This document shows, piece after piece, positions 47,245 to 59,208 of a stretch of DNA of 64,000 bases. Below the pieces are notes generated by a model. That model ran no database searches, had not been told where the DNA came from, and was given only the letters and a program-made list of their open reading frames with translations. Origin of the DNA: Ophiocordyceps camponoti-saundersi (nom. inval.) (Eukaryota > Ascomycota > Sordariomycetes > Hypocreales > Ophiocordycipitaceae); NCBI GenBank assembly GCA_003339415.1, contig PDHQ01000021.1, positions 1 through 64,000 on the forward strand. The letters run 5' to 3'. Position 1 is the stretch's first letter, and each line of letters opens with the position of its first letter. A program made the translations under genes and the position numbers.

Positions 47245-48171
47245 ATGTCTGGACTCTTTCAAAGGGCAAAAGCCAAGCTGGCGAGAAGGCAATCTAACAA
47301 CAAGCCCGTCTTCTCACCTCCAGCTATGAACGACGAGGAACACCACCAACAACGACAACAACGCCGGAAGTCATCAAACTCTAAGAAACACACCGAAAAA
47401 GATACGAGCGAAACCCGGCACCCACCCTCCGTAGCACCACCGGCCTACAGCACACACAGCAGGGCCTCAGCCTACGAGAGAAGCACCTTCCTCGCCTCCT
47501 CGTCCGAAGACCCCTACCACTTCCTCTACCTCTTCGACACCGTCTTCCTCGTCGACGACTCCTCTTCCATGTGCGGTCATCGCTGGAGAGAGGTGCAGTC
47601 CGCTCTCCAGCAGCTGACGCCCGTGTGCACGAGCCACGACGACGACGGCATCGACGTCTACTTCATGAACCACGCGAACTCCGAAGACGAGTCGCGAGGC
47701 TACCGCTGCATCAAAGACGGGGCACAGGTCGAAGCGCTGTTCAGATCCGTCCGACCCTTTGGTCCGACGCCTACAAGGTCGAGCATAGAAAACATCCTCG
47801 ACCCTTACATCGAGAAGCTATCCCGAGCGGCAGACTTCCAAGACGTCCGTCCCCTCAATCTCATCGTCTTGACGGACGGCATGCCCGGTCCTTCGACTTC
47901 GTACCTGCCTGAGCCGGCGATTGTGAGGTATGCGAAGTGGTTGGATGAGGCGGCCGCTCCGTCGTATCAGGTGGGCATACAGTTCATCCAGGTCGGCGAC
48001 GACGCGGATGCGACGCGGGCGCTGGAGATTCTGGATAGGCTTCGTGAGAGGTACGGAATTCGCGATATGGTTGACACGACCAAGTTTGAGTCTAGGGCTG
48101 GTCCGCTTTCGGCTGAGGGGATTTTGAAGGCGGTTTTGGGGGGCGTGGATAGGAGGTTGGATGGGGATTAG
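47245..48171 (+). CDS. von Willebrand factor type A domain protein
   Basis: An intronless frame of 308 residues. The start at 47245 (GGCCATGT context) is the first ATG of the frame. Residues 1-90 are basic, Gln- and Ser-rich and look disordered. The vWA domain spans about 97-300: LFDTVFLVDDSSSM supplies the DxSxS part of the metal-ion-dependent adhesion site (D104, S106, S108), the TPTRSS segment a plausible threonine, and LIVLTDGMPG the later aspartate. These sites bind Mg2+ and a protein ligand. There is no signal peptide or membrane segment, so it is probably intracellular. Fungal proteins of this layout are common but mostly uncharacterised, and no partner domain such as a U-box is present. 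Confidence 0.88.
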   Translation: MSGLFQRAKAKLARRQSNNKPVFSPPAMNDEEHHQQRQQRRKSSNSKKHTEKDTSETRHPPSVAPPAYSTHSRASAYERSTFLASSSEDPYHFLYLFDTVFLVDDSSSMCGHRWREVQSALQQLTPVCTSHDDDGIDVYFMNHANSEDESRGYRCIKDGAQVEALFRSVRPFGPTPTRSSIENILDPYIEKLSRAADFQDVRPLNLIVLTDGMPGPSTSYLPEPAIVRYAKWLDEAAAPSYQVGIQFIQVGDDADATRALEILDRLRERYGIRDMVDTTKFESRAGPLSAEGILKAVLGGVDRRLDGD

Positions 48172-48944
48172 ATTGGGGGGAGTTCGACTCTCTGTTTTTG
48201 GTTCTGTATCGATAGAGGCGTTGGGTATGAATGGCAACTCTTATGCTTTATAGAGACCTCATCAGAGCAATTCGCTCCTTTGCTTCCTTACTTAGAAACG
48301 TCATCAAAGTAACCGTCTCTTCGCCCTACAGAGACGCATTTAGAGACTCATCAAAGCAGAAAATCTAATCTGATCTTGATCTTCTATTCTTTTTTTAATC
48401 TCCTCTCTATCTCGAATCCTCTCGAATCCATCCGTCGCCGTTCCTCCTATCCCTTTCCCCTTCCCCTTCTCCATAGCCCTTGATCCTTCGCCCCTTTTTT
48501 CTCTTCCCCGTCCGCGGTAAAGCATTTATAAACATTAAGAACAAACGCCTTCTTTCTGTAAGGCGAGATGATGATGATGATGATGATCGACGCGAAGATG
48601 AAAATGTAAAAAAATGAAAAAAAAAAACCAAGTCTCGTCTGTCTCTATCCATGACGAGATTTCTTCTTCAAATCGTTCCTCCGTTTCGGTGTTCGCGTCA
48701 TAATCGAATCCTCGTGTTCACAGTGTCGCGTCTCGTGAAGATCATTAAAGAGAAGAAGTAACCTCTCCTTTCCCCGATCATCTGCTCATCGAAAGACTCA
48801 CAGGGGGAGGAAAGGGAAATGGTAAGTACCTAAGGAAGAAAGAAAAAAACCACGTCATACTCGTGATCGAGCTGAAGAATCCCCTTTCTCTCTCTAAAAG
48901 AGGAGAACGTACACCCAAAAGAAGGAAAAGAACTGGCAAAAGCC
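48172..48944. other. Convergent intergenic DNA
   Basis: Holds the 3' ends of the vWA gene (+) and the coiled-coil gene (-). GAGACGCAT/TTAGAGAC-like repeats lie near 48251-48350 and a (GAT)n tract at 48568-48588. No gene seen. Confidence 0.5.
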
Positions 48945-51463
48945 TCACTGCATGCAAAACACATCCGACAGCGCAACGGAATGAGCAGAGATGCCGACGC
49001 CAGTATCGTTTCGGCAGGTGATGACGGGCGTGGTGACAAAGGCCACCCGCCAGTGCTTGGCCTGCAGCTCGGAAGGGTCGAGACGAGGCCAGATGGGCAG
49101 CATGGACTGGGAGGAGAAGCGGGCTCCGATCTCGGGGAAGCGGAAATCAAACGTCAACCTGCTGGCCAGCATCTTGGAGGACAGCTCCCATGCGAGCTCG
49201 GCGACGCGGTCGAGATCGCGTCTTGCCTCTCCGTGGTTGAAGAAGCGGTTCATCAGGGGCTGGAGCGTGGCCTGCAACGAGCGCGACACGTCTTCCATCT
49301 TGGTCCGGTGCCAGTTCGTTCCCTGCTCGTTCTTCATGATCTGGCTTATGATGGACGCCTGTTGGTTGAGGAGCGATTGGCGGGCCGAGGCCGCCGACGA
49401 CGAGGTCGCGTCGAGCTCCCGCTCCACGTCGAGGAGTTCGTACGACGTCTTGCTGTCCGATCCCGTCCAGGCTCCGGCTACCCAGACGCGGTTGACGATG
49501 TAGTCGACGATGACGCGCGTCACGACGCATGATTTGGAGCTCTCGCTTCGGAGGTGGAAGTCGAGGTAGGACGTCGCCTCGTGCTCGGATAGCGGGTGGT
49601 ACATGGCCAGCAGGACGGGCCAGAGTCCCGACCCGGCCAGGATGGCGCCGCCGCCGCTGCCGTCTGGCTCTGCTGCGTGACGGGCGACGAAGTGGCGGAT
49701 GGAGGCGTAGAAGTCGACGATCTGTTCGTTCCATGCGCCGATGGCTCGGTCTGTCAGCTGGATGATGGGTCCGCTGCCGCTGCTGTCGGTGAAGCGACCG
49801 AAGCGGCCGCGTCCTCCTAATCCTCCCCCAACCGCTGCTGCTGCTGCTGCTGCGGCTGCTCCACCGTTACCTCCTCCGGCCGTTACGGCTGAGGGGGGCG
49901 TCGTCGGAAAGTAATCTCGACGGCCAAGTGAAGTGGCAGGCCGATATGGGTGCTGCTGCTGCTGCTGCGGCTGGTGTTGGTGTTGCTGATAATGCGAGAA
50001 AGTATCGTTATGCTGATAAGGATGATGACTATGATTATGGTGAGGATGCTGATGAAGATGATGCTGTTGATGCGGATCGGCCGACCTATATCGAGGTAGA
50101 GGCTGGAATCCTCCTCCTCCTCCACCTCCTCCTCCACCACCACCTGGTCCACCGCCGCCGACGCCGCCTCCGCCACCGCCCCTACGCGAAGACTGAGCCT
50201 GGACCAAGCCAGTGGAAGGCGCAAAGCTCGACACGGAACGACCCCAGGAGCCGCCGCCGCCGCCACCTCCTCGGGTCATGGAAGCCGGACCCCTCGGCGG
50301 ACCCGCCAGAAGAGGACCGAACTTGGGCGGCCCGAGAGGCGTGGTGGTCTGAAAGACGGAAGCGACTCGCACCGGCGTCGTTCCGTTGTTGTTGTTGTCG
50401 CCGCCATCACGTTGGCCATGCTGCTGCTGCTGCTGATCCCTGCGAACGACCTGTCGACACTGAGCAGCCATCGTCTGCGGCTGCGGCGTCCAAGAAGGAG
50501 GAGGCGAGCCTGTGACGAGAACAGGCCTCTCAACTATGGGAGGAGGAGTGGGCGAACCCTGTCGACTAGCGGATTCACCCACCTGAACGAGGTCATCACC
50601 GCCGCCATCACCGACGATAGAAGATTCTCTAAGACGCTTGATCTCCTCGGTCAAGGTCTCGATCCTCTCCATGGCCGACCTAGCCTTGATCTCGGCCGCC
50701 TCACGTTTCTCCCTCTCGACTTTAACGTCTGCGCGTAACTTGACCATGTTGTGAACCTGATCCTTGGTCTTGGCCTGAGCCAGGTTGGCGTCGATGCTCA
50801 TCCTGGCCATGGCCTGTTCGGAATCTTCCTGATCGAGAGTCAAGTTCATGATTGCGTCGACGAGCTGCGTGGTCTCGCTGTTGACCATCTGGCCTACTTC
50901 CTGAAGGCTCGAAACCAGTTCGTTGGCATCGTTGCCGGAAACGCCGGGCATTCTTCGAAGAGCATGTTGAGTTTTGACGAGGATGTCTTGGGTAAGTCGT
51001 AACTTGCCAAAGGCAGGCTATTCTTTTGGGAATGGGGAGGGGAGATAGAAGAAAATCCCTCTCTCTCTCTCTCTCTCCCATGGTTTAGTTGATACTTGTC
51101 AGCCACGAGTTCCCCAAAGAGGAGAGTAGTAGTAGTAGACGGAAGAGAGCAAGGGATAGAGAGACGTAGGGATAGAGTATAGGGAAAACAACGCATGTCA
51201 AAAGGAAAAAAAAAATATAGCAAACAAAGGAGAGGGGGGGTGGGAGGGAAGACACTCACGTGGTGATGGGCCATCTGCTTCAGTCTCTCGGCTCGAGGAA
51301 GCCCTACCGGGGGGCTAGCGAAATCGACGGATAGCATCTCCTGACTCGGCGTATGAAGTCCGACCATGGACGACGACGAAGGGCCCGATAGAGAAGGGCT
51401 CTCTTGTTGTTCCTTTTCCTTGTTGGTGCGTATGCTATGCACTTTAGTGTCCGTGTCGGTCAT
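48945..51463 (-). CDS. Coiled-coil fungal protein with low-complexity centre
   Basis: Two exons on the minus strand, 51463-51260 and 51002-48945, encode 753 residues. The 257-bp intron has a GTGAGT donor and a GCAAG acceptor and joins in phase 0. The ATG at 51463 was chosen over an upstream in-frame ATG because the extra stretch is only Arg-Glu repeats encoded by a GA microsatellite, most likely 5' UTR. A helical N-terminal region (about 60-140) leads into a charged coiled coil (about 145-195, KLRADVKVEREKREAAEIK). The middle, about 200-465, is rich in Pro, Gly, Gln, His and Asn homopolymers. The C-terminal 280 residues are ordered and Trp-containing, with no domain I can name. Likely cytoplasmic or nuclear; function unknown. 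Confidence 0.82.
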
Positions 51464-53584
51464 CGTGATGGTCTTGTCTGACTTCCTCCTCTCTCTATCT
51501 CTCTCGCGCTCTCTCTCTCTCTCTCTCTCTTTCTCCCCCTCCTCCTCCTTTTCCCTCCCCTCCGGAACGATGAGCGTTTCTCGAAGAGATGAGGGCAAAG
51601 AGTAGGGAAAAGAAGAGGAAGAGGAAGAGGAAGAGGAAGAGGTAGATCTATCGTGAGAAAAAAGTCAGCCATTTTCTGGTCTTCGTTTCCTTCATTTGTT
51701 TTTCTTTCTTCCATCCCATCGTCCATGTTTTCTTTCCTTTCCTTTCCTTTCCCTTCGACCGAGCCATGACGTCAAGACTTTTTTTTTTGCCTTCCTCCTG
51801 TTCTCTTCTCTTTTCTTTTTTTTTCCCAAAACGATGGAAGAAAGAAGAAAACGATGATGAAGAAGAAGAAGAAGGAGAAGAAGGAAAGAAACTTACCGAA
51901 AAGAAGAAAAGAAAAGGAAAGGGGGAAAAAAAGAAGAAAAGATAGACAAGAGAAGAGAAGAAGGAACCTTTTTGTTTAATATCTTCCCTGGCGATGCTGA
52001 TTCGAGACGACGAAGAGAGGAAAGAGGATGAAAAGGATTTGAAGAGGTGACGAAGAAGGGGGGGAAAAACGGAGTAGAGATGGAAGAGGGAAGAGAAGAA
52101 GACGGGGTGGTGCTGAGAAGTGGTGGTGACAGGTGAAAGGAGAGGAAGAGAGTGGGTGGGAGAGAGGAGGAGGAAGAAGAAGAAGAAGAAGTTGGAAGAG
52201 GATGAAGATGCCGAAAAAAAACCAACCCGGGGGTGGAAAAACCTCTTGACCACGACGGTTTCGGCTCTCTCTCTCTCTCTTTCTATCCATCTCTCTCTAT
52301 CCCTCCATACGTGTAGGTATGTATGATACCACCTCTAGACATACGTATATCGCCAACCTACAGCTAACCTATCCATCCCACCATGCAAACGCAACTCAGG
52401 GAGATAGACACACCTACAATCCCGAGCAGATAGAACCAAAACAGCCACCCCTTAAATAGTACCTTTCCAGTCCCCTCTTCTTCTTCTTCGTCTCTCCTCT
52501 CCTCTATACCATCAAACATCCTTCTTTCTCTCACACTGCCTTGCCCTGCCCTCCCAGCACACCCGAGATCGATCATACCCCCCCCCCCCGTTTGGCTGCT
52601 CTAGCAAAGAACAGCTGTGTCATAGAGCCTCTCTAGAACTGCCCCTTCGTCAATGTCAGTCCTGCCGTGACTGCGTAATACAAGGTAGCCAGTAGGCAGG
52701 TATGCCGACATGTCCGTCACCTCCTCTCCGTCCCCTAGTCGCGGCATCAAACACATACGCACGCACGCACGCAGATAAACGAACATCCTTCCATCCATAT
52801 ACGTCATCCTTTATTTGCCTCATGCAAAGCTCGGTTACAATCGTGTCTTCCGTCCCTGCCTGTCCTGTCCAGCCTGTCCAGTCCTGTCTTGTCCATCACA
52901 AAAATTGAAAGAAGAAGTAAATAAGGTCGAGGGTGAATCCTGGTGTCGATCCAAGCCTACAGCTCCTTAGCTACCCTCTAAAAAACAAACCACAAGGGTG
53001 ATTTCCATTTCACGTGGCCGGTAGAAGACGTAACTTTCCCTGCTTTGTCTTGGTTCAGACATTCCGTCATCATTCGGCTTGAAGCCTTTTCGTTCGTTGT
53101 CGGCGGTGTTTTTCAGTCTTGCTTCGCCAGTCGATGAAGCGAAACAGGTGAGAAACGGCCTGGAAGACCATCGAGTAAAATAGAAAGAGGGGGGGGGGGG
53201 GGAGGAAAATATGAAAAGAAAAAAGGACGACGACGATCCATTTCAGTCTTCTCGTTTCATAAACTTTTTTGGGGCATCAAAGGCCGGAGCATCTGGAAGA
53301 AGAATGGTTAAACTAGGCCACCACGCATCAAGGGTTTGCTGCCGGGTATTTGAAGAATCGGAACCAACGATGAGAGAAGAGATAGTGAAAAAAAATTGAA
53401 CACAATAGAAGTAGCGAGCGCGGACTGAGAGCGTCGGCGCCTGCTGAGCCGCCAACGTTCAAATCTTAGCAATCTTGTCCTCTTGGGAGAAGCGACTGTC
53501 GACCTGGAAAGCTAAACGAACCTGCCGGAGACCTAGAAAGAGCCCTCTCAGGCAATCGAGTCAACCAGTTTCATCTCAAAAAAG
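51464..53584. other. Intergenic DNA dominated by purine/pyrimidine tracts
   Basis: From 51490 to 52300 the plus strand swings between long CT-rich and GA-rich tracts, with (TC)n at about 51506-51533 and (GA)n-like stretches to 52200. This is probably the 5' UTR and promoter of the coiled-coil gene. The open frames here are low-complexity and rejected. A C10 run lies near 52579, (ACGC)n near 52758 and a G-rich run near 53187-53203. No gene seen. Confidence 0.55.
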
Positions 53585-55377
53585 TCACATGGCTCGCGTC
53601 CGCGAAAAGAGGCTGTTGTAGACGGCGTCCACGACGGGGGAGGCGTTGATCATCCGTCCGCCAAAGTATCTGCCGTTGAGACCCTTGATCGCGTTCTCGC
53701 CGCCTTCCACGTCTGCAAACTTGATGTAGACGTCTCCCTTGGAGTTGGCGTCAAGGGAGATGTGCAGAACGCGACCGTATCGGCGCTCGGCTTCCCCTCT
53801 GATGTCATCCTCAAGCTCCTTGACCCAATTCTCGTTCGTCTCCCTGTTGAAAAGGTCAGCAATGAACAGCCTAGCTAGTATGGGTAGGTAGACAAGACTT
53901 ACAGGTCCGGATCGAACATGTTGCGCAAAACAACGCAGCGACTCGGCACGTGCACGCTCGCCGGCGGCGGTTTCGCCTCCGACTTGGGCTTGAGAGTCTG
54001 CGCGTCGTCCTTTCCGCTCGGCATCTCGTCGGTCCTGGCAAGTTTTCTCATCAACGCATCGCGACTGTAGTTATTGAAGTTCACACCAGCGACGTCGGAG
54101 TCGTCCAAGGCTCCGCCTCCGCCGTTTCGCTCGCCGTCCCTTCCGGCACGATCAAAGGCCGACGACTGGCCACGTCCACCCGCACCCGAAAAGGCGGAGC
54201 CCTGGAAGTTAACATTCGGCCCGTGACCTCCGCGGCCAGCGTTGCCGTCCGAGCCAGAGCGGTCGTTGCCGAGTCCCACGCGGATAGGTCGACCGGCAAG
54301 CTCGAAACCGTTCATCTTCTCCAGAGCCTCGCGGGCATTGTTGGCATTCTTGTACCTATCATTCCCAGCGTTAGCTTCAGAAATATTCATCACGGAAAGT
54401 GAGGGAGGGGGAAAAAAAGGAAAAGATGTTTCAGCTCACTGAACAAAACCAAATCCCTTGCTTCGCTTGTTTTCGTCCGTCTGAAGCTGGGCAAACTCCA
54501 ACTCGCCGAATGGCTCAAAGACAGCCTCGAGGTCCTCCTGAGTAACGTTGAAGTGTATATTTCCAATATAGAGGCGATGGAAGGGCGCGGCAGTGCTATT
54601 GTTGCCCGATTCGTCCGTCTTGCGCACTTGGCGATTCTTTTCAGCCTCGGTAACACGGACGATGATGGGGATGTTTTCGAGGGGTCTGCCGGTCAGTTGA
54701 AGAGCCCGCTGAACGGAGCTCTCGTCCTTGAACTCGACGTAGCCGACTCTTAGGGTAATTCTCAGCACTGTCACTCTGGAAAGACGGCCAGACAAGCGGG
54801 CATACCCTTTGGATCGACCACTGATGCGATCCTTGACAATCTGGGCCTCGTTGACGGGGCCCGCGTTTTCTTCGAAGAATCGTTTGAGCTTGTCGGTGCG
54901 CAGTCGGTTGGCGAGCTGCTGAACAAAGACGGTGCGACGATCACGTTCATCTTCGTTGAGCTGGGGCGTACGGGAACGTCGGTCTCGGCCTCGAGCCTGA
55001 TCCGAGGCACGGCGATCAGAGCGATCGTGACGATCGCGGCGCTCGCGACGGTCACGGTCTTCGCGAGCGGTGTAGCGGCGAGGGGAGCGAGAACGCGAAC
55101 GGGTGCGGCCTCGTCCTCCGCGATAGTAGTCACCATCCCTGCGGTTACGACGGCCATGACCGCGGCGGCCATCACGGCTGCCGCGTGCACCGAAGCGACT
55201 GCTGTTGCTACCAGAGTCGCTATCACGGTGGCGGTCGCGGTCACGACGATCATCACGGCCATTTCGGGGAGGAGCTCGGTTTCCGGCTGCGTGATTCTCC
55301 TCCTGCTTGATGGGGGTGTTTTCGACGGGTCGCTTCTCCGTGGCCTCGAGCAGGGCCTCAACATCAAGGCTAGACAT
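53585..55377 (-). CDS. rsd1: RNA-binding splicing factor, RBM39/CAPER/Rsd1 family
   Basis: Four exons on the minus strand: 55377-54806, 54748-54440, 54355-53903 and 53843-53585, 530 residues. Introns of 57, 84 and 59 bp have standard borders; the last has a GCTGAC branch motif. After a short acidic start comes an Arg/Asp/Ser-rich RS-like region (about 40-145), RRM1 (about 148-223: [10 protein letters not shown] with GRSKGVGYVEF), RRM2 (about 248-324: [10 protein letters not shown] with [10 protein letters not shown]), a Gly-rich linker, and a C-terminal U2AF-homology motif (about 435-525) with the NGRYFGGR loop. This order is that of CC1-like factors, which couple U2AF and U2 snRNP at the 3' splice site. 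Intron 1 is 57 bp, so retention would insert 19 codons into RRM1. Confidence 0.93.
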
Positions 55378-55632
55378 GATGGCCCGTTCCTTGAAGAAGA
55401 GAAGGATCACCAACCTCGGGCCAAGATGTGAGAGGACTTTACAGGATGCGTCTGGACTGCGAAGACGATGTTTGAGGGTGAGAAAGGGTAGCAGGAGTGA
55501 GTAGGTGCACGAGGAGGGAGGGGGTGGCGGGTGGTGGATGGGAGGGATGGAGGGATGGCGAGGTGAGGGTTAGGTGCTAGAGGTTATGTTTGCGATGAAA
55601 AAAGACGATGGCGGAGGTTTATGGCTGCGGCT

Positions 55633-55674
<42 letters not shown>

Positions 55675-56383
55675 GGATACCCGAGTAGGCTAAGGCTGGA
55701 TCACGTGAGATCAGCTGCACGCCAGCTGGCGAACATGGCAAGTATCCGTACTAGGTTTCGTATGTACGGACTACAGAGGCAAAAGGAAAAAAAGGCACAG
55801 AATAGAGGGAAATACGTTCACAAAGGGCCATATCAAATACTGGGTACTACCTAATTACCTGGATAGTGGATGAAGGCTATGGCAGTACGTGAAGGGCAGT
55901 GAGTTGATGAGCCGATGGGGAGGTGACTGACTGACTGACTGTATGACTGACTGAGTGATTGGGGTGTGTAGGTAGGTATGCATATACGCCGCAAGTACGG
56001 ACGTACGGAGTATACGTATACAGGTAAATGGGGGTTCTGTTTCATGCTGTGGAAGTAGGTATTTACATCTATGGTTTGAGCAGTCTTGATTCAAACGCAA
56101 CCTACCCCTCTGCCGATGTATGAACATACTGTCTGCCTACAACTGTCCGTGGGTTGGTGAACAGGCAGTAGATTTCACTACCTACCTAGGTAATTACTAT
56201 GCCCCGTCTCTTCATCGTATACACTCACCATCGAAATGCAACTTGTTTGTTTATCCGCAACTGTCAGGCTACTGCTAAAGAAAGAAAGAAAGTTAAAATA
56301 AAACAAACCAAATCCTTTTCCCCCCAACGCCGTGCTATCCGGACCGCTCGGCAAGTAGAGGAGAGATGCAAGAGGCGACCAAA
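55378..56383. other. Intergenic DNA with simple repeats
   Basis: Promoter side of the splicing-factor gene and 3' side of the hydroxylase gene. (GA)n at about 55636-55672, (GACT)n at about 55926-55952 and CTACCTACCTAGGTA near 56180. No gene seen. Confidence 0.55.
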
Positions 56384-57563
56384 TTACTTCGTCTTCATGA
56401 CGGGCTGCAGCTCCGTGCCGAAGATTGTGTCCCAGAACTTGCTCGTCACTCCAAAGCCTAGTTCGTAATCAAGGAAGTGATGCTGCAAGTGGTACTTCTT
56501 CAGCTGCTTGTACCACAACGGGAGGTTCTCGTGGTGCAAGAAGTAGTGCGTCAAGTCGTAGCAGATGTAGCCGAAGATGCCGCCGCAGAAGACGGCCGTG
56601 GCCAGGTGCCAGTCGAAGAAGAAGACGGTATGGGTCACGTGCCAAAACGGCGTCGCTAGAGCGATGAACAGAGTCGGCGGCATCACAAGACGGTACTTGT
56701 CCATGGGTAGGTAGTGATGAACACCGTGCAGTAGGAAGTGCGCCGTGATGCCATATCGGTTGTCGGGCAGGAAGCTGTGCTGAGTGTTAGCCAAGCGACG
56801 CGTCTCGCGGAGGAGGAGGAGGAGGCATTCGACGGACGTACTCATCAAGATGGAAGAGGAACCTGTGCATGCCGTACTCGATAAGAGTCCAAAGAAAGAG
56901 GCCCAAAATCCAGAAAGAGGCGATAGCGGCGAGACCGTGACGGCCTTGAGAGGCGAGATGAGTGCCATATGCGACACAGGGCATCCAAATAATCGGTACC
57001 AGCCACCAGGGCGTCTTGGTGAGGGGTTCGAGGAAGTTGCCGAACAAAGGTGCCGACTGGCCTCCCCGGTAGTGGCGTGGGCGGTGGACCTGATCCAAGT
57101 AAAATTCTTTGCTGAAACCGCTGTACCAAATCTGAGGGAAGAGCGGCCTGCTGAGGTCGAGGAACTTGTGTTTCTTGTAGTCCTGGCTATAATCCGTCTC
57201 CTTGGACAAGTCTTCCTCGCAAGACATGCCCGTACGCGGGTGAACATTGGGACCGGTATCGGGGGCCGGCTTCGACACCGCGCCATTGGTCTCGATATGC
57301 TTTGGCGGAGTGACAAAGGCGATGAGAGAGTCGTCGAGAATGTCATAGGCGGCTTCGGAGTGGGAGTGCGAGGTGGAGTCCTGGAGGATAGCCCTCACGT
57401 CCTTACCGGCGTACTCTAGGATGAGGTTGGCGCCACCGGGGTGGTCGTGAATGAAGTGGGTGACGTCGAAGACTTTGGAGCCCATGGTGACGTAGCACGA
57501 GGCGGCAGAGTTGTGTGATTCCACCTCATCGCGAGTCAGAGTCGGTATCGTCCTCGACGGCAT
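56384..57563 (-). CDS. scs7: Fatty acid 2-hydroxylase with cytochrome b5 domain (Scs7-like)
   Basis: Two exons on the minus strand, 57563-56842 and 56774-56384, encode 370 residues. The acceptor GCACAG (not the GTTAGC-proximal CAG five bases earlier) gives the family-typical HLDDFLPDN junction. The N-terminal cytochrome b5 domain has HPGG at 41-44 and a second haem His near 66-68. The C-terminal half is the membrane hydroxylase with di-iron histidine motifs: EYGMHRFLFH, HFLLHGVHHYLP, DLTHYFLHH and KKYHLQHHFLDYELGFGV, with hydrophobic segments between. The enzyme adds a 2-hydroxyl to the very-long-chain fatty acid of ceramide in the ER, using electrons passed through its b5 domain; products feed sphingolipids such as MIPC and glucosylceramide. 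Length is near that of yeast Scs7 (384). Confidence 0.95.
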
Positions 57564-57978
57564 GGCGGGCGACGTGGAGATACGTGGAGGCAGGGACGAT
57601 GGAGTAGGAGAAGAGACAAAGATGCCGGGGGCGGCAAGACGATGATGGGTTCGATTGAGAGACTGATATGATGATGAGGAAGATGAGGATGATAATGTCA
57701 AGGCAAACGAAAAAAAAAAAAAAAAGGCTGTGGCGAGAGAATTGGCTTGCAGTGGCAAGCAACTTTGAAGCAGGAGGCGGAGAAAAGACACGTGCGGATG
57801 CTATTTGCACAAGCAGAGGACGTGCACTATGCGGCGCGAGTTATCCCCTGAAGCCGATCGTCTTTTCCCATGTTTTTCCGGCGACTCTTTTAGCGACGAG
57901 GGGGAAGAGAGGAGGGGGGAAATAGAGACACACAAACACACAGACACACAGACAGACACACAGACAGACACAGAGACG

Positions 57979-58011
<33 letters not shown>

Positions 58012-59208
58012 GCTCGAGAGCGTCGGCGTCCCGGGCCGCAAGGCGCCTAGTACCTACATTGTACTATCATCTCTAGGGAGGCCGTAGCAGTGCGGTACTA
58101 GAATTCTTGACACTGTATGGCCATATTTTGAAGTCAAATACATACCTAGCTAAGCAGTCACGTACAGTGCGCACACAGTCTCCAGTATTCTAAGTGCACA
58201 TCAACCAGTTTAGCCGCGATACCAGCCCCTGGCACCCGTCCTCCGGCTTTCCTTACCTCGAACAATGCCCAGTTCCTGTTTGTGATTCTGTTCCAATGAC
58301 CGGACCCTGCTGTTGTCTCTGTTTCTTTCTCGACATACGGATTCTAAGAAAACCACCCTCTACCTCCTTCACGTTCAGTGATGACATGACCAGAGCCTCT
58401 CTTTGCCCTTCCGCCCTCCCGTAACCGATGATACCCGATGGCTGAGCTGCCACAGACAGACCACAGATGCCATCATCTGTCCACAGCAGCGTCAGTGACA
58501 GAAATTCTTCACGTCGAGCGTCAACGGAGACAAGCTGCGTGATTCATCATCTGCCAAGCTCGACCCACGCAAGACCTTTCAGCCGAGGCATCGTCTCCCA
58601 TTGCCCGGCCGCCACTAACCGCGGCTTTATGCCATCCTCCTTAGCCGCCATCTCGTCTTCATCTGCTTCCCCATACTTCCTTTGACGTGCTCTTCTTTTC
58701 TTCTGCTTTCTTATACTGCCTAAAAAGTGGTCTTCAATTGCATTCGAGCTTCCAAAATAAGACACTCCTTCATGTATAAGTTGACCGGAACTTTTGAATG
58801 ATACGACGTAGTCATTCAACTGGCCAGCCCACCACGATATATGTGATGTCACGTAATCCAGGGTTCTCAGTCTTGAGCGACTGACCTGCGATGAACCTGG
58901 GAGTAAGTACGATAGTAAAATGTGCTTCCGCATCTTTTAAGCCTAGAAACCAGAGAGGGGACAGGAAGAGAGGCTCCATCATGAGACGAAAAGACAGACA
59001 CAAGCTTGATTCTCGCAGCCAAACTATTTCCAGCTGATATTTCGACCAGTCCAGCTGAATTCAGCTCTCAAACAAAAAGTGAAGAGAATTACATGTATGT
59101 CTGTCTAACATGACTGCCAACGGGGGCCATCGTTATTGGCACAAAAGCAAATCAGGGCCACCCCTTCAGGTTCTTCACAGAATGCATGCCAACCCACAGT
59201 CTTTCAGC
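57564..59208. other. Intergenic DNA, promoter of the hydroxylase gene
   Basis: 57920-58010 is a compound microsatellite of CACA, CAGA and GA units. A 128-codon minus frame (58547-58933) has no recognisable motif and no clear neighbours; I do not call it. Nothing else was recognised. Confidence 0.5.

Noticed and set aside
51648..52253. 201-codon minus frame rich in Phe and Ser
   Set aside because: It is created by long CT/GA tracts; the translation is pure low complexity.
54749..54805. In-frame 19-codon insert in RRM1 of the splicing factor
   Set aside because: It has GT-AG borders, and removing it restores the continuous RRM sequence RSKGVGYVEF, so it is an intron, although retention would not break the frame.
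58547..58933. 128-codon minus frame between the hydroxylase and secreted-protein genes
   Set aside because: No recognisable motif and no supported start context. It could be real but cannot be supported from sequence alone.
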